From NCBI GenBank assembly GCA_947447465.1, contig CANFKE010000022.1, positions 1 through 64,000 on the forward strand: 64,000 bases of DNA, in the 5' to 3' direction. The stretch comes from Chitinophagaceae bacterium. GTDB taxonomy: Bacteria > Bacteroidota > Bacteroidia > Chitinophagales > Chitinophagaceae. The position numbers were made by a program, and so were the translations under genes. The stretch's first letter is position 1, and each line of letters starts with the position of its first letter. Below are positions 25,005 through 33,716 of the stretch, piece by piece. A model generated the notes under the pieces. It searched no databases. It had not been told where the DNA came from and saw only the letters and a list, made by a program, of their open reading frames with translations.

Positions 25005-25892
25005 TTAAGCTTGTATGATGAGAGATCGCATGGATATAGAACCCATCTGCATGGTATCATTGAAGTAGGTAACTTTTTCGTTTTTCTGTTGCAACCCCAG
25101 TATATAGAACAGAGGTAACAAGTGGTCGTACGTAGGATGGGCCATTGTGGCTGTAGCACCAAGAATTTTCTGGTAGTTCATTATAGAAGCATGATCTCCC
25201 TTATCAATCCAACTAGTGAATTTAGTGTCGAACTCTCTAGCCCAATCATATACTATACCCGTATTGTGCCAATCCACACGACCCAAATTATGAACAAGGT
25301 TGCCGCTGCCAATGATCAATACTCCTTTGTCGCGAAGTTTTAATAATTGTTGACCAATCTGATAATGATATTCAGGCGATTTTTCATAGACCAAGCTGAG
25401 TTGGAAGACCGGTATATCTGCAGCAGGATACATAGGTAATAGAATGCTCCATGTACCATGATCTAACCCCCAGGTTTCATCTCCCTGAACATGACTGGCC
25501 GTAATGAGTTGTTTTGACAAATTAGCCATTTCTACTGCTCCGGGTGCAGGGTATTGTGCATCGAAGAGTGCTTTGGGGAATCCACCAAAGTCATGTATCG
25601 TTTTCGGGTTGGTCATTGTTGTGACCTTGGTGGTATTGGTAAGCCAGTGTGCTGATATAGACAATATAGCCTGTGGTCTCGGGAGTTGCTTGCCCAGCTT
25701 TCTCCAGCTTTTACTGAATTCGTTATCTTCAATGGCGTTCATTGGGCTACCATGTCCTATAAACATAACCGGCATGCGCGGCGATGGTGCCAGACTATTT
25801 CCTAACGATTCTAATGCAGATAATGTTGACATACCTGTAATGGATGCGGCAGCAAGGATACTGCCATTTTTGATGAATGTTCTTCTTTTCAA
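25005..25892 (-). CDS. ygiD: Tat-exported 4,5-DOPA-type extradiol dioxygenase
   Basis: The 295-residue class III (LigB-type) extradiol ring-cleavage dioxygenase belongs to the YgiD/DODA group. The N-terminus KRRTFIKNGSILAAASITGMS is a twin-arginine signal, which sends the folded metalloprotein to the periplasm. Metal-binding His residues are His47 (FIGHGSPMNAI) and His82 (SISAHW), with later LIIGSGNLVHNLG and AHPTYDHLLPL. The natural substrate is unknown; plant and bacterial relatives open the ring of DOPA or catechols. The start codon is TTG at 25892. A -7 box lies at 25915-25922, and TAACTTTC also ends four bases before the TTG. Confidence 0.9.
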   Translation of the reverse strand: MKRRTFIKNGSILAAASITGMSTLSALESLGNSLAPSPRMPVMFIGHGSPMNAIEDNEFSKSWRKLGKQLPRPQAILSISAHWLTNTTKVTTMTNPKTIHDFGGFPKALFDAQYPAPGAVEMANLSKQLITASHVQGDETWGLDHGTWSILLPMYPAADIPVFQLSLVYEKSPEYHYQIGQQLLKLRDKGVLIIGSGNLVHNLGRVDWHNTGIVYDWAREFDTKFTSWIDKGDHASIMNYQKILGATATMAHPTYDHLLPLFYILGLQQKNEKVTYFNDTMQMGSISMRSLIIQA

Positions 25893-25914
25893 GATCGAAA
25901 GTTAAAACTTAGCA

Positions 25915-25922
25915 CAAAGATA
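25915..25922 (-). promoter_or_regulatory. -7 box (TATCTTTG) for dioxygenase gene
   Basis: Exact TAnnTTTG on the minus strand, 22 bases before the TTG start. Confidence 0.38.
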
Positions 25923-26027
25923 CGTGTATGTACATGTATTTTCAAATTATGGAAAATATAGTGATATTGAATAGTACTATATTCTTTCATTTTGTGCTAG
26001 AGATGTAGTTTGTTACTTTTATTGACA

Positions 26028-26639
26028 ATGAACACAACTGCCGTATATTATGCTCATCTGTCTAAAGATAAAAAGTTATTACCATTACTAAAGACGATAA
26101 CTCCCAGGCCACTTAAAAAACGCAAAAATATTTGTCTGAGGTTATGCGCATCGATCATGAGTCAACAGCTATCTACTAAAGTAGCTGACGTGATCTTCAG
26201 GCGATTTCTTGAACTTTATGACGGGTCAGAGCCTGATGCACAACAGATATCAGATACACCAGCGGATGTTTTAAGAGCTATCGGATTGTCGAACGCCAAG
26301 GTAAGTTATGTACATAATGTAGCCCGATTTATGTTAGCGCATAATGTTACAGATAAGCAATTAGCAAAAATGGACAATGAGGCACTTATTGCATTTCTGA
26401 CACAAATAAAGGGTGTTGGACGGTGGACAGTAGAAATGATATTAATGTTTGCATTGGGAAGAGAAGATGTGTTTGCAATAGATGATCTGGGTATTCAGCA
26501 AGGAATGGCAAAAGTGTATGGGTTGGATATGACAGATAAGAAAGTATTCAAAGAGCAAATGCTGAAGATCTCTGCTAAATGGTCGCCTTACAGGACCTAT
26601 GCCTGCTTTTACCTATGGGACCATAAAGATAATGGCTGA
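26028..26639 (+). CDS. DNA-3-methyladenine glycosylase II (AlkA-type HhH-GPD)
   Basis: The 203-residue base-excision repair glycosylase consists of the HhH-GPD domain only, like short AlkA homologues. ICLRLCASIMSQQLSTKVADVIFRRFLELY matches the family's helix with the SQQLS/QQxS motif. QIKGVGRWTVEMILMFALGREDVFAIDDLGIQQGM holds the helix-hairpin-helix (KGVGRWTVEM) and the catalytic Asp (second D of AIDDLGI). It should remove alkylated purines from DNA. I chose the ATG at 26028; the frame is open from a TTG at 26010, but a TACTTTTA box lies at 26014-26021 between them. Confidence 0.93.
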   Translation: MNTTAVYYAHLSKDKKLLPLLKTITPRPLKKRKNICLRLCASIMSQQLSTKVADVIFRRFLELYDGSEPDAQQISDTPADVLRAIGLSNAKVSYVHNVARFMLAHNVTDKQLAKMDNEALIAFLTQIKGVGRWTVEMILMFALGREDVFAIDDLGIQQGMAKVYGLDMTDKKVFKEQMLKISAKWSPYRTYACFYLWDHKDNG

Positions 26640-26678
26640 TGTTGCTATCGATAGCAAAATTGTTGGTGCTCCGCTTAC

Positions 26679-27368
26679 ATGCATTTACTTTTGCCGGCAG
26701 GGGATATTTTAAATAACACAATTATTAAAGATCATTATAAAATATTAGGGTTGCAACCATCGGCTACGCTATCTGAGATAAAGAAAGCGTACAGAAGGCT
26801 TGCTATGCAGTATCATCCGGATAAGAATCCAGATAATCAATATGCTGAAGCTCAGTTCAAAGAGATACAAGAGGCTTATAGCATACTTTCCAATCCGTTG
26901 AAAAGGGAGAAGTATCATGATGATCTATGGATGAATGGTGCGGGAAGACGAACTCATAATGCACAAGAAGTAACACCATCGTGGCTACTGACTGTAGCAA
27001 TAGATATGAATAAAAGTCTGGCGGCGATGGATACTTACAGGATCAGCCAGAGAGCTTTGCAGGAGTATATTTTACTGATCCTTACGGATGCACACATAGG
27101 AGTGTTAAGGCGATACGATGAAGAAGAAAAGAATGCCGCAATAAGAGCAGAGATCATTAAGGCGACACAGTGGTTGGGCATCCAATATCTGGAAGTAATA
27201 GTGTTGCAAATGTTGAAGACCACAGATGACATAGCTATTCAAAGAGAGATATATCAGTTTCTGAAAAGTAAAGAACAGCAGGCTAAGAAAAGACAGTTGA
27301 TGCCATTGGTCATTATGTTGATAACGATTGTTCTTTGTGTATTGATGTATTTCTACGGAACTAAATAA
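26679..27368 (+). CDS. DnaJ-domain protein with C-terminal membrane helix
   Basis: The 229-residue J-domain protein is not a full DnaJ (no Gly/Phe or zinc domains). The J domain covers about residues 17-85: [35 protein letters not shown] contains the HPD motif that stimulates DnaK ATPase, and [20 protein letters not shown] closes the fold. A helical middle (100-205) leads to one transmembrane helix ([21 protein letters not shown]). It probably recruits DnaK to the membrane. The start is uncertain: a perfect -7 box (TACTTTTG) overlaps codons 3-5, so translation may begin nearer the J domain. A bidirectional terminator follows. Confidence 0.88.
   Translation: MHLLLPAGDILNNTIIKDHYKILGLQPSATLSEIKKAYRRLAMQYHPDKNPDNQYAEAQFKEIQEAYSILSNPLKREKYHDDLWMNGAGRRTHNAQEVTPSWLLTVAIDMNKSLAAMDTYRISQRALQEYILLILTDAHIGVLRRYDEEEKNAAIRAEIIKATQWLGIQYLEVIVLQMLKTTDDIAIQREIYQFLKSKEQQAKKRQLMPLVIMLITIVLCVLMYFYGTK
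26686..26693 (+). promoter_or_regulatory. -7 box (TACTTTTG) inside the annotated DnaJ-like N-terminus
   Basis: This is identical to the box preceding rsmA. It falls within the first codons of the J-domain gene. Either the box is fortuitous or the true start lies downstream, close to the IKDHYKILG segment. Confidence 0.3.
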
Positions 27369-27373
27369 TAAAA

Positions 27374-27401
27374 CAAAAGCCCCGAACTAACGGGGCTTTT
27401 G
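27374..27401. terminator. Bidirectional terminator
   Basis: CAAAAGCCCCG pairs with CGGGGCTTTTG around AACTAA, with A/T runs on both sides. It ends the DnaJ-like gene (plus) and the metal-efflux operon (minus). Confidence 0.9.
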
Positions 27402-27431
27402 CTCTTGAGTGGTTTTAAAGTGATCCAACAA

Positions 27432-30400
27432 TTAATTTGAATCAGATGGGGTTTCAGGGGCTTTGCTGATAGCTCCCATTTTATGCAGCAGTTTCCTGTT
27501 TTCACGTTTATGGATGAGGTTATGTACAAGACTATAAATAACAGGTAATATCAATAATGTTAATAGGGTAGATGTTATCAATCCGCCTATAACTACTATT
27601 GCAAGAGGCTTCTGTGTTTCAGAGCCGATACCTGTGCTTATTGCCGCCGGTAACAAACCAATAGCTGCCATCAATGCGGTCATTACTACAGGTCTGATAC
27701 GTGTATGAACTCCATGTTCTATGGCTTTGTGAAGTGTCATTTTATCTATCAGGTTCTTACGGAATACACTTATAAGAATTACGCCATTCTGGATACAAAC
27801 ACCGAATAGTGCGATGAAACCTATACCTGCGCTGATACTGAAATTCATGTGAGTTACATGTAGTGCCAGTATGCCCCCAATGAGTGCGAACGGTACGTTC
27901 ATAATGGTCAACAAGGCATCTTTTACATTGCCATAGGTAATGAATAGAATGAGAAAGATAGCCAACAAGCAAATAGGGACAACCTGAGTTAAAGTTTTAG
28001 ATGCTCTTTCCGCATTTTCAAATTCTCCATTGAAGGTGAGGCTATAGCCATGTGGTAATTTTACATGTTCTTTTACTTTTTTCTGAGCTTCTGCAACGGT
28101 GCTGCCCAGATCTCGGCCACGAACAGAGAACTTGACAGGAATATACCGTGCATTATTATCACGATAGACAAATGAAGGGCCGGTAAGTATCTTGATGTCA
28201 CTGATCTCTTTGAGAGGTATACGTGTATTGTCTCCTGTTGGTACCATCAGTTGTTCTATTTTCTCTTGTGTGTTACGGAAGTCTTTATCGTAACGTACGC
28301 GAATGTCGAACTTACGGGCACCTTCATAAAGTTGAGTTGCAGCTTTACCGCCAATTGCCATTTCAATGACTGCGTTAGCGTCTGCGATACTCACTCCGTA
28401 TAACGCCATTTTCTGTTGATTCAGTTCTATTCGGAATTCCGGCTGTCCGAGATTGCGAAGTACCCCGAGGTCTTCAACACCCTGCACCGTTTTCAGTTGT
28501 GCCATTACCTGATTGGCCAGTGTATCCATTGTGCCGAGGTTGGTGCCGAATATCTTCACCGCCAGAGATGCAGGTACACCAGCTACTGCCTCTTCCACAT
28601 TATCTCGGATAGGTTGAGAGTAGTTGAATAAGATGCCCGGTATTTTACTCAGCTGTTTATCCATGTCATCTATGAGGCTTTCAGTGGTCACGCCTTTTGG
28701 CCATTCATCTTTCTGTTTCAGGTCAACAGCTATCTCAATGTTGAAAAATCCTTTAGGGTCCGTACCATCAACAGTTCTTCCCATTTGGGCCATTGTATGC
28801 TTTACTTCGGGGAATTGTGCCAGTATGGTCATCATCTTTCTGGATATCTGATTAGATTCATCGAGCGATGCACTCATTGGTAACTGTGCTTTTACCCATA
28901 GTGCTCCTTCATCCAGTTCAGGTAAGAATTCTGATCCTAAAAATTTAGAAGACGCGAACGACAATACCATGAAAGAAATAGCGAATATCAGACTGGTCTT
29001 AGGTCTTGCATAAACCCATTTGAACGCCATCATGATATACTTTTCAAAGAAGTTCACAACAGGGTTGTGCTTTTCTTTTACATTCTTACGCAGCAAAATA
29101 CTTGATAGTGCAGGTACGAGCGTAAGTGTATATATGAGCGCCCCTAACAGAGCGAATCCTAACGTGTAAGCCAGTGGGGAGAACATCTTACCTTCCACTT
29201 TCTTGAATGCGAAGATCGGAATGAGGCACGTGAGGATGATCAACTTAGAAAAGAAAATAGCTTTACCCATTTCGGTGCCTACATTCTTGAACAGACCTAG
29301 TTTAGCCAGTTTGTTGAATTTCTCCATTCCTACCTCTTTGGCCCTGTGGTCCAGCGCAACAAATATCCCTTCTACCATTACCACTGCGCCGTCTATGATG
29401 ATACCGAAATCCACCGCCCCCATCGATAGTAAGTTGGCTGTCATTCCTCGCATTTTCATAAGCATAAAGGCAAACAATAGCGCCAATGGTACAATGATGC
29501 CTACTATCACAGTAGTTCGCCAATCGGCCATAAATATGAGTACGATCAAGGTTACCAGAATGATACCTTCAAACAGATTGTGTAACACCGTATGGGTAGC
29601 AAACTCCATGAGGTTGGTTCGGTCGTAGAATGGTACGATCTTCACATCTTTAGGAAGCGTATTCTCATTCAGTTCTTTCACCTTGTCATGAATACCCTTC
29701 AGCACCTGCTCAGCATTCTCACCTTTGCGCATCACAATGATGCCTTCTATCACGTCTTCGTCCTTGTCGTGCTTTACATCTCCCAGTCTTGGTTTTTCTG
29801 TTTCTATGACACTCGCCAGATTTTTTACCAGGATAGGTACATTATTGATCTTTGTAACTATGATGTTGTTGATCTCATTGATGTCGTTAAGTAGTCCAAT
29901 ACCTCTGATGATAAAAGATTGACCGTTCTGTTCCAGCACATCTCCACCAACATTGATGTTACTTTTGTTTACTGCATTATAGACATCGAGGGGGGTAAGG
30001 CCGTAATTCTGGATCTGGTTGGGGTTGACTCGTATCTCATAGATCTTTTCACCACCACCAAATGTATTTACGTCAGCAACTCCCGGAACAGATTTGAACT
30101 GACGATCAAGTACCCACTCCTGTATCTCATTCAGGTCGCGAATGTTCTTTGTTTTACTTTCTAGTCTATACCTGTATATCTCACCTGTAGGTCCGTAGGG
30201 TGGTTCTACTTCAGGTGATATACCGTCAGGTAAGTCGGCATTACCAATTCTGGTAAATACCTGCTGACGTGCAAATGCGTCATCAACATTATCATCAAAT
30301 ATCAGTCTTACATAAGACAGACCGAAGCAGGATGTAGAGCGAAGGTTTATCTTGCTTTGAACAGAATTCAGCGCTGTTTCTAATGGAATTGTTACAAACT

Positions 30401-30596
30401 TTTCCACTTCTTCAGCACTTCGGCCCGGCCATTGTGTAATAATGATGATCTGCGTATTTGTTACATCGGGGAATGTTTCAATGGGTGTTTCCCGGTAACA
30501 CATGTAGCCTATTACGGCTAATATGCCTGTCATGAAAAATACAAAGTATCTATGACGCAGCGAAAAATATATGATCTGCTTGATTAGCTTATTCAT
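27432..30596 (-). CDS. czcA: Heavy-metal efflux RND transporter, CzcA type
   Basis: The 1054-residue inner-membrane RND pump is driven by the proton gradient. The N-terminal helix and IETFPDVTNTQIIIITQWPGRSAEEVEKFVTIPLE are typical of heavy-metal RND proteins. The fourth-helix signature DFGIIIDGAVVMVEG (D-x-G-x-x-x-D-G-A-x-x-x-V-E) is that of the CzcA branch for divalent ions (Zn, Co, Cd, Ni) rather than CusA for Cu/Ag. About 12 hydrophobic helices and two large periplasmic loops are evident, and the length is right. It is the last gene of a minus-strand operon with the adaptor 39 bases upstream, and forms a tripartite pump with it and the TolC-type protein. Confidence 0.95.
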   Translation of the reverse strand: MNKLIKQIIYFSLRHRYFVFFMTGILAVIGYMCYRETPIETFPDVTNTQIIIITQWPGRSAEEVEKFVTIPLETALNSVQSKINLRSTSCFGLSYVRLIFDDNVDDAFARQQVFTRIGNADLPDGISPEVEPPYGPTGEIYRYRLESKTKNIRDLNEIQEWVLDRQFKSVPGVADVNTFGGGEKIYEIRVNPNQIQNYGLTPLDVYNAVNKSNINVGGDVLEQNGQSFIIRGIGLLNDINEINNIIVTKINNVPILVKNLASVIETEKPRLGDVKHDKDEDVIEGIIVMRKGENAEQVLKGIHDKVKELNENTLPKDVKIVPFYDRTNLMEFATHTVLHNLFEGIILVTLIVLIFMADWRTTVIVGIIVPLALLFAFMLMKMRGMTANLLSMGAVDFGIIIDGAVVMVEGIFVALDHRAKEVGMEKFNKLAKLGLFKNVGTEMGKAIFFSKLIILTCLIPIFAFKKVEGKMFSPLAYTLGFALLGALIYTLTLVPALSSILLRKNVKEKHNPVVNFFEKYIMMAFKWVYARPKTSLIFAISFMVLSFASSKFLGSEFLPELDEGALWVKAQLPMSASLDESNQISRKMMTILAQFPEVKHTMAQMGRTVDGTDPKGFFNIEIAVDLKQKDEWPKGVTTESLIDDMDKQLSKIPGILFNYSQPIRDNVEEAVAGVPASLAVKIFGTNLGTMDTLANQVMAQLKTVQGVEDLGVLRNLGQPEFRIELNQQKMALYGVSIADANAVIEMAIGGKAATQLYEGARKFDIRVRYDKDFRNTQEKIEQLMVPTGDNTRIPLKEISDIKILTGPSFVYRDNNARYIPVKFSVRGRDLGSTVAEAQKKVKEHVKLPHGYSLTFNGEFENAERASKTLTQVVPICLLAIFLILFITYGNVKDALLTIMNVPFALIGGILALHVTHMNFSISAGIGFIALFGVCIQNGVILISVFRKNLIDKMTLHKAIEHGVHTRIRPVVMTALMAAIGLLPAAISTGIGSETQKPLAIVVIGGLITSTLLTLLILPVIYSLVHNLIHKRENRKLLHKMGAISKAPETPSDSN

Positions 30597-30635
30597 GAAT
30601 GTTGAATTTTTTCAATTACCAAAAGGGCTTAAAGT

Positions 30636-31730
30636 CTATTGTCCGGTAAGCTGATTGAATATCAGGATCTGGTTTTTGGAGATCACTTTGTCTCCCAATG
30701 ACACTCCACTGGTAATAAATGCTTTGTCGTTTACGGTTTTCAGAACGCTTACCTGTGCTATTTTCAGGTCGCTGTCACTTGTATATATGATCACGTAGTT
30801 CTTTCCTTCCTCAGGAATAAGTGCTGCTTTAGGGATACATAATGTTTGTTCGCTTTGAACATTATTTACAATAACATTTGCAAACATGTCAGGCTTCAGT
30901 GTCATGTCTTTGTTGTCAATGTTGATGCGCACTTTCATTGCTTTGCTCTGCGGGTCCAATACCTGACTTACTTTGTCGATCTTGCCGGTAAATACTTTGT
31001 CGGGATATGATATAGGTAATACTCTTACAGGAAACCCTTCCTTGATCTTAGCGATATCTGCTTCATAAACATTGGCATATACCCATACATTCTTCAAGTT
31101 AGAAATTGTGAATAAATTATCGCCCATATCAGGACGAATGAATGCGCCAGCTGTTATTTTCTTTTCAACAATATAGCCATCAATTGGTGCAGTAACCAGA
31201 TACTGTCCGCCAGAGTTGGTCTTTCCTCCTCCGTTAATTGCTATGAGAGATTGAATCTTATTTTTTGCTGATAGTGATTTTTCGTAATTCTGTTTGGCTT
31301 CATTAAGTTCTTTTTCACTGCTGATGCCATTTTTGTACAAGGACTGTACATTATCCAGCTGGCGCTGGCTGATAGCCAGGTCTGCATTGGCACTTGCCAG
31401 GTCGGTATAGTTACCCGCTACATCGGCACTTTTGATGATAGCCAAAACTTGTCCTTTCGTTATTTTATCTCCCAATGAAACCTTAGTTTCCATCACTTGT
31501 CCGCTACTGCGTGGATATACTTTAACAACATTGTTGTCGTTAAAGCTAACTATCCCACTTAGTGATAATTCAGATGTTACGTTACAAGTTGTAACTGTAT
31601 CCATCTCTATCATATGCTTCATAGTGTCGCTGAGAACAAAAGTCTTCGCCTTTTCTTCCTGTTTGGGTTTTTCTCCGCAGGCGCTCAATAGTGTTATGCA
31701 GGTTATGGATAATATTGCTATTCTTTTCAT
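30636..31730 (-). CDS. RND efflux periplasmic adaptor (CzcB/CusB type), lipoprotein
   Basis: The 364-residue membrane-fusion protein bridges the CzcA-type pump and the outer-membrane channel. The lipobox LLSAC places it as an acylated periplasmic protein (Cys18). The order is conventional: a barrel-sandwich half (VKVYPRSSGQVMETKVSLGDKITKGQVLAIIKS), an alpha hairpin (about 105-160, with YKNGISSEKELNEAKQNYEKSLS), the other lipoyl half (YLVTAPIDGYIVEKKITAGAFI), a beta-barrel domain and a membrane-proximal domain ending in LIFNQLTGQ. It lies between the TolC-type and pump genes with gaps of 44 and 39 bases. Confidence 0.94.
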   Translation of the reverse strand: MKRIAILSITCITLLSACGEKPKQEEKAKTFVLSDTMKHMIEMDTVTTCNVTSELSLSGIVSFNDNNVVKVYPRSSGQVMETKVSLGDKITKGQVLAIIKSADVAGNYTDLASANADLAISQRQLDNVQSLYKNGISSEKELNEAKQNYEKSLSAKNKIQSLIAINGGGKTNSGGQYLVTAPIDGYIVEKKITAGAFIRPDMGDNLFTISNLKNVWVYANVYEADIAKIKEGFPVRVLPISYPDKVFTGKIDKVSQVLDPQSKAMKVRINIDNKDMTLKPDMFANVIVNNVQSEQTLCIPKAALIPEEGKNYVIIYTSDSDLKIAQVSVLKTVNDKAFITSGVSLGDKVISKNQILIFNQLTGQ

Positions 31731-31774
31731 TTCCTCTTTTTATTTTGAATTGGAGTGTTTATGTCTTTGTTGAA

Positions 31775-33079
31775 TTATTTGGCAACGTCTATGCCTACTA
31801 CGTCATTAAGATCTTGTTTTGCCAGTCTGAGGTTGAGTACCTGTTGCAGCTGATTCTTTCTCACATCCTGATAGTCATTGAAATATTCCAGAAACTCGAT
31901 CAGGCTTATTTGTCTGTTATTATAGCTTTCAACAATGTTCTTGTATAGTTGATAGTAGTCTTTATAGAAGTCTGTATTGGTTCCTGCTGTCAGATTTACA
32001 GTTAGTTGTAGTTTCTGATAGGCAGCAAGAACATCGTTCTTCAGCTTTTGTTCTATCTGTTTCAAGGTAGCATCTTCGCTCTTTACCTGCCATTTTGCTG
32101 CTTTGATGTTTCCTCTGTTCCTATCCCAAATAGGCAATGGAAGAGAAATAGCAAGGCCATAATAATTAGGTGTGTAGTTTGAATTGTTATCAAACTCAGT
32201 TCCTACAGTTACATCGGGAACAGCCAATGCCTTTTGTAACCTCAGATTCTGATGATCGTACTGAGCCTGATAAATTTCCTCGTTATAATCGGTATTATGT
32301 TTAGTGGCTGAATCGAGTAGTGCCAAAATATTCATTTGTGGTAATGCTGCTACTTCTGTTTCTTCGGCTACCGGTAATATGAATGTATTACCGGTTACTT
32401 GTAGCAGCGTTTTTAATTCACTCTGAACATCGGCAAGTTGTCTGGCATTTTCAGTCATATCTTGTTTAATGCTCATGATCAAAGCTTCTACTCTTAGATA
32501 TTCTTTTTTAGCAATATTGCCTGCTGATAGTGCAGACTTCATTGCTTTTTCCAGTTTAGTAAGCCGATCAAGATTATCTGCATACAATGTCGCATTTCCC
32601 TGCAACTGAGCTACGCTGTAGAAGTCTTTGATGAGTGTAGCTCTAAGATTTCTCATCAACGTTTTAAATTGCCATTCGGCAATATTTACATTGGTCTTAG
32701 ACAGATCTATTTGTCTGCCACGTTTACCCGCAGTCTTTATGAGCTGCTGTACCTGTACAAAGTATTCACCTGTAGGGTTTCCGGCAGCATCTTTGCCATG
32801 TTCAAAAAAACGGTTATTTGAATAGATGTTCTGATCTGTATTAAGGACAGGATTATCCCATTTACGAGCCTGTTCAACCAGCGCCTTATTGGATTCAATA
32901 TTATAATGCTGCGCCAATAATAGCAGATTGGAGTCTAAAAAGATCTTTTCTGCCTGTTGAATAGTTAACCTCATAGTATCTGAGGGAGGCATCATTTCCT
33001 GAGCAAGTGATCTTGTTGAATGCAAAAAGCAGATGCATGATAATGCACATATACTTTTGGCAAGCTGTTTATAAAGCAT
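31775..33079 (-). CDS. TolC-family outer-membrane efflux protein (CzcC type)
   Basis: The 434-residue outer-membrane channel component has a signal peptide with its hydrophobic core around 10-20, cleaved near RSLAQ. Two TolC-type repeats of long helices are evident, with LTIQQAEKIFLDSNLLLLAQHYNIESNKALVEQARKWDNPVLNTDQNIYSNNRFFEHG as the typical N-terminal helix and first strand. GLAISLPLPIWDRNRGNIKAAKWQVKSED is the second strand-helix junction. The end (ISLIEFLEYFNDYQDVRKNQLQQVLNLRLAKQDLNDVVG) is typical of the CzcC/CusC branch. It is the first structural gene of the pump operon. Confidence 0.94.
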   Translation of the reverse strand: MLYKQLAKSICALSCICFLHSTRSLAQEMMPPSDTMRLTIQQAEKIFLDSNLLLLAQHYNIESNKALVEQARKWDNPVLNTDQNIYSNNRFFEHGKDAAGNPTGEYFVQVQQLIKTAGKRGRQIDLSKTNVNIAEWQFKTLMRNLRATLIKDFYSVAQLQGNATLYADNLDRLTKLEKAMKSALSAGNIAKKEYLRVEALIMSIKQDMTENARQLADVQSELKTLLQVTGNTFILPVAEETEVAALPQMNILALLDSATKHNTDYNEEIYQAQYDHQNLRLQKALAVPDVTVGTEFDNNSNYTPNYYGLAISLPLPIWDRNRGNIKAAKWQVKSEDATLKQIEQKLKNDVLAAYQKLQLTVNLTAGTNTDFYKDYYQLYKNIVESYNNRQISLIEFLEYFNDYQDVRKNQLQQVLNLRLAKQDLNDVVGIDVAK

Positions 33080-33252
33080 GCAGAATTTTATTAAAGTGGT
33101 AAATATTGAGTAGAAATATATACTGTTTTGCTATCGGCTGTTTAAAACAACTGATCAGTATAATAGGGGCAAATTGCTATGAAAATCATGCCTGTAAACG
33201 TTAACCCAAAACCATTTTGATATGATTTTAAGATTACAGCATATTATGATTA

Positions 33253-33624
33253 TTAACAGTTTTTGGGAGGAGGAGGATTTATTTCCTTGTAATATAGGAA
33301 ATAGTAATTTTCAGGCAATGGTGCCAAATAGTTAGTAATCAACAGAGGTTTGTAGTTAAATACCAAACCTTGACTAGGTAACATCACTTTAGATGTAAAA
33401 TGCTTGATAACCCGTAATTTATGGTGATGTGCTTTATATTCAGATGCCGAGGCTGCGGTATATTGAATATCATTATCATCATCATTGGCCCAGGAAATAA
33501 CATGATTGCCATGTAGATTGAAATGCATAACAGATTGACTATCTGGTTTGTCGCTCAGAAAATAGCCGAAAATGAGCATAATAATGCCCAATCCCTGTAA
33601 TATATATAAGCGCGTTTTATGCAT
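33253..33624 (-). CDS. Small His-rich membrane-anchored protein heading the metal-efflux operon
   Basis: The 123-residue protein has one N-terminal hydrophobic helix (LYILQGLGIIMLIFGYFL), either an uncleaved anchor or a signal peptide. The rest would be periplasmic and contains possible metal ligands: HFNLHGNH, YKAHHHKLRVIKHF, and a C-terminal PPPPKNC with a free Cys. I do not know a named family. It has its own -7 box (33638-33645) and lies 173 bases upstream of the TolC-type gene on the same strand, so a metal-sensing or metal-binding accessory role is inferred from His content and context only. It also follows the radical SAM gene by 92 bases. Confidence 0.7.
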   Translation of the reverse strand: MHKTRLYILQGLGIIMLIFGYFLSDKPDSQSVMHFNLHGNHVISWANDDDNDIQYTAASASEYKAHHHKLRVIKHFTSKVMLPSQGLVFNYKPLLITNYLAPLPENYYFLYYKEINPPPPKNC

Positions 33625-33637
33625 AAAAGTAACCTTA

Positions 33638-33645
33638 CAAAGGTA
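33638..33645 (-). promoter_or_regulatory. -7 box (TACCTTTG) for the small His-rich protein
   Basis: Exact TAnnTTTG on the minus strand, 13 bases before the ATG. It may also drive the downstream czc genes. Confidence 0.4.
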
Positions 33646-33716
33646 CGTTGGGAAAAAATAAAATTCTGTTAATCCTTTGTGTTATTTTAATACATCTGCA
33701 ATTGATAGAGCGTGTG

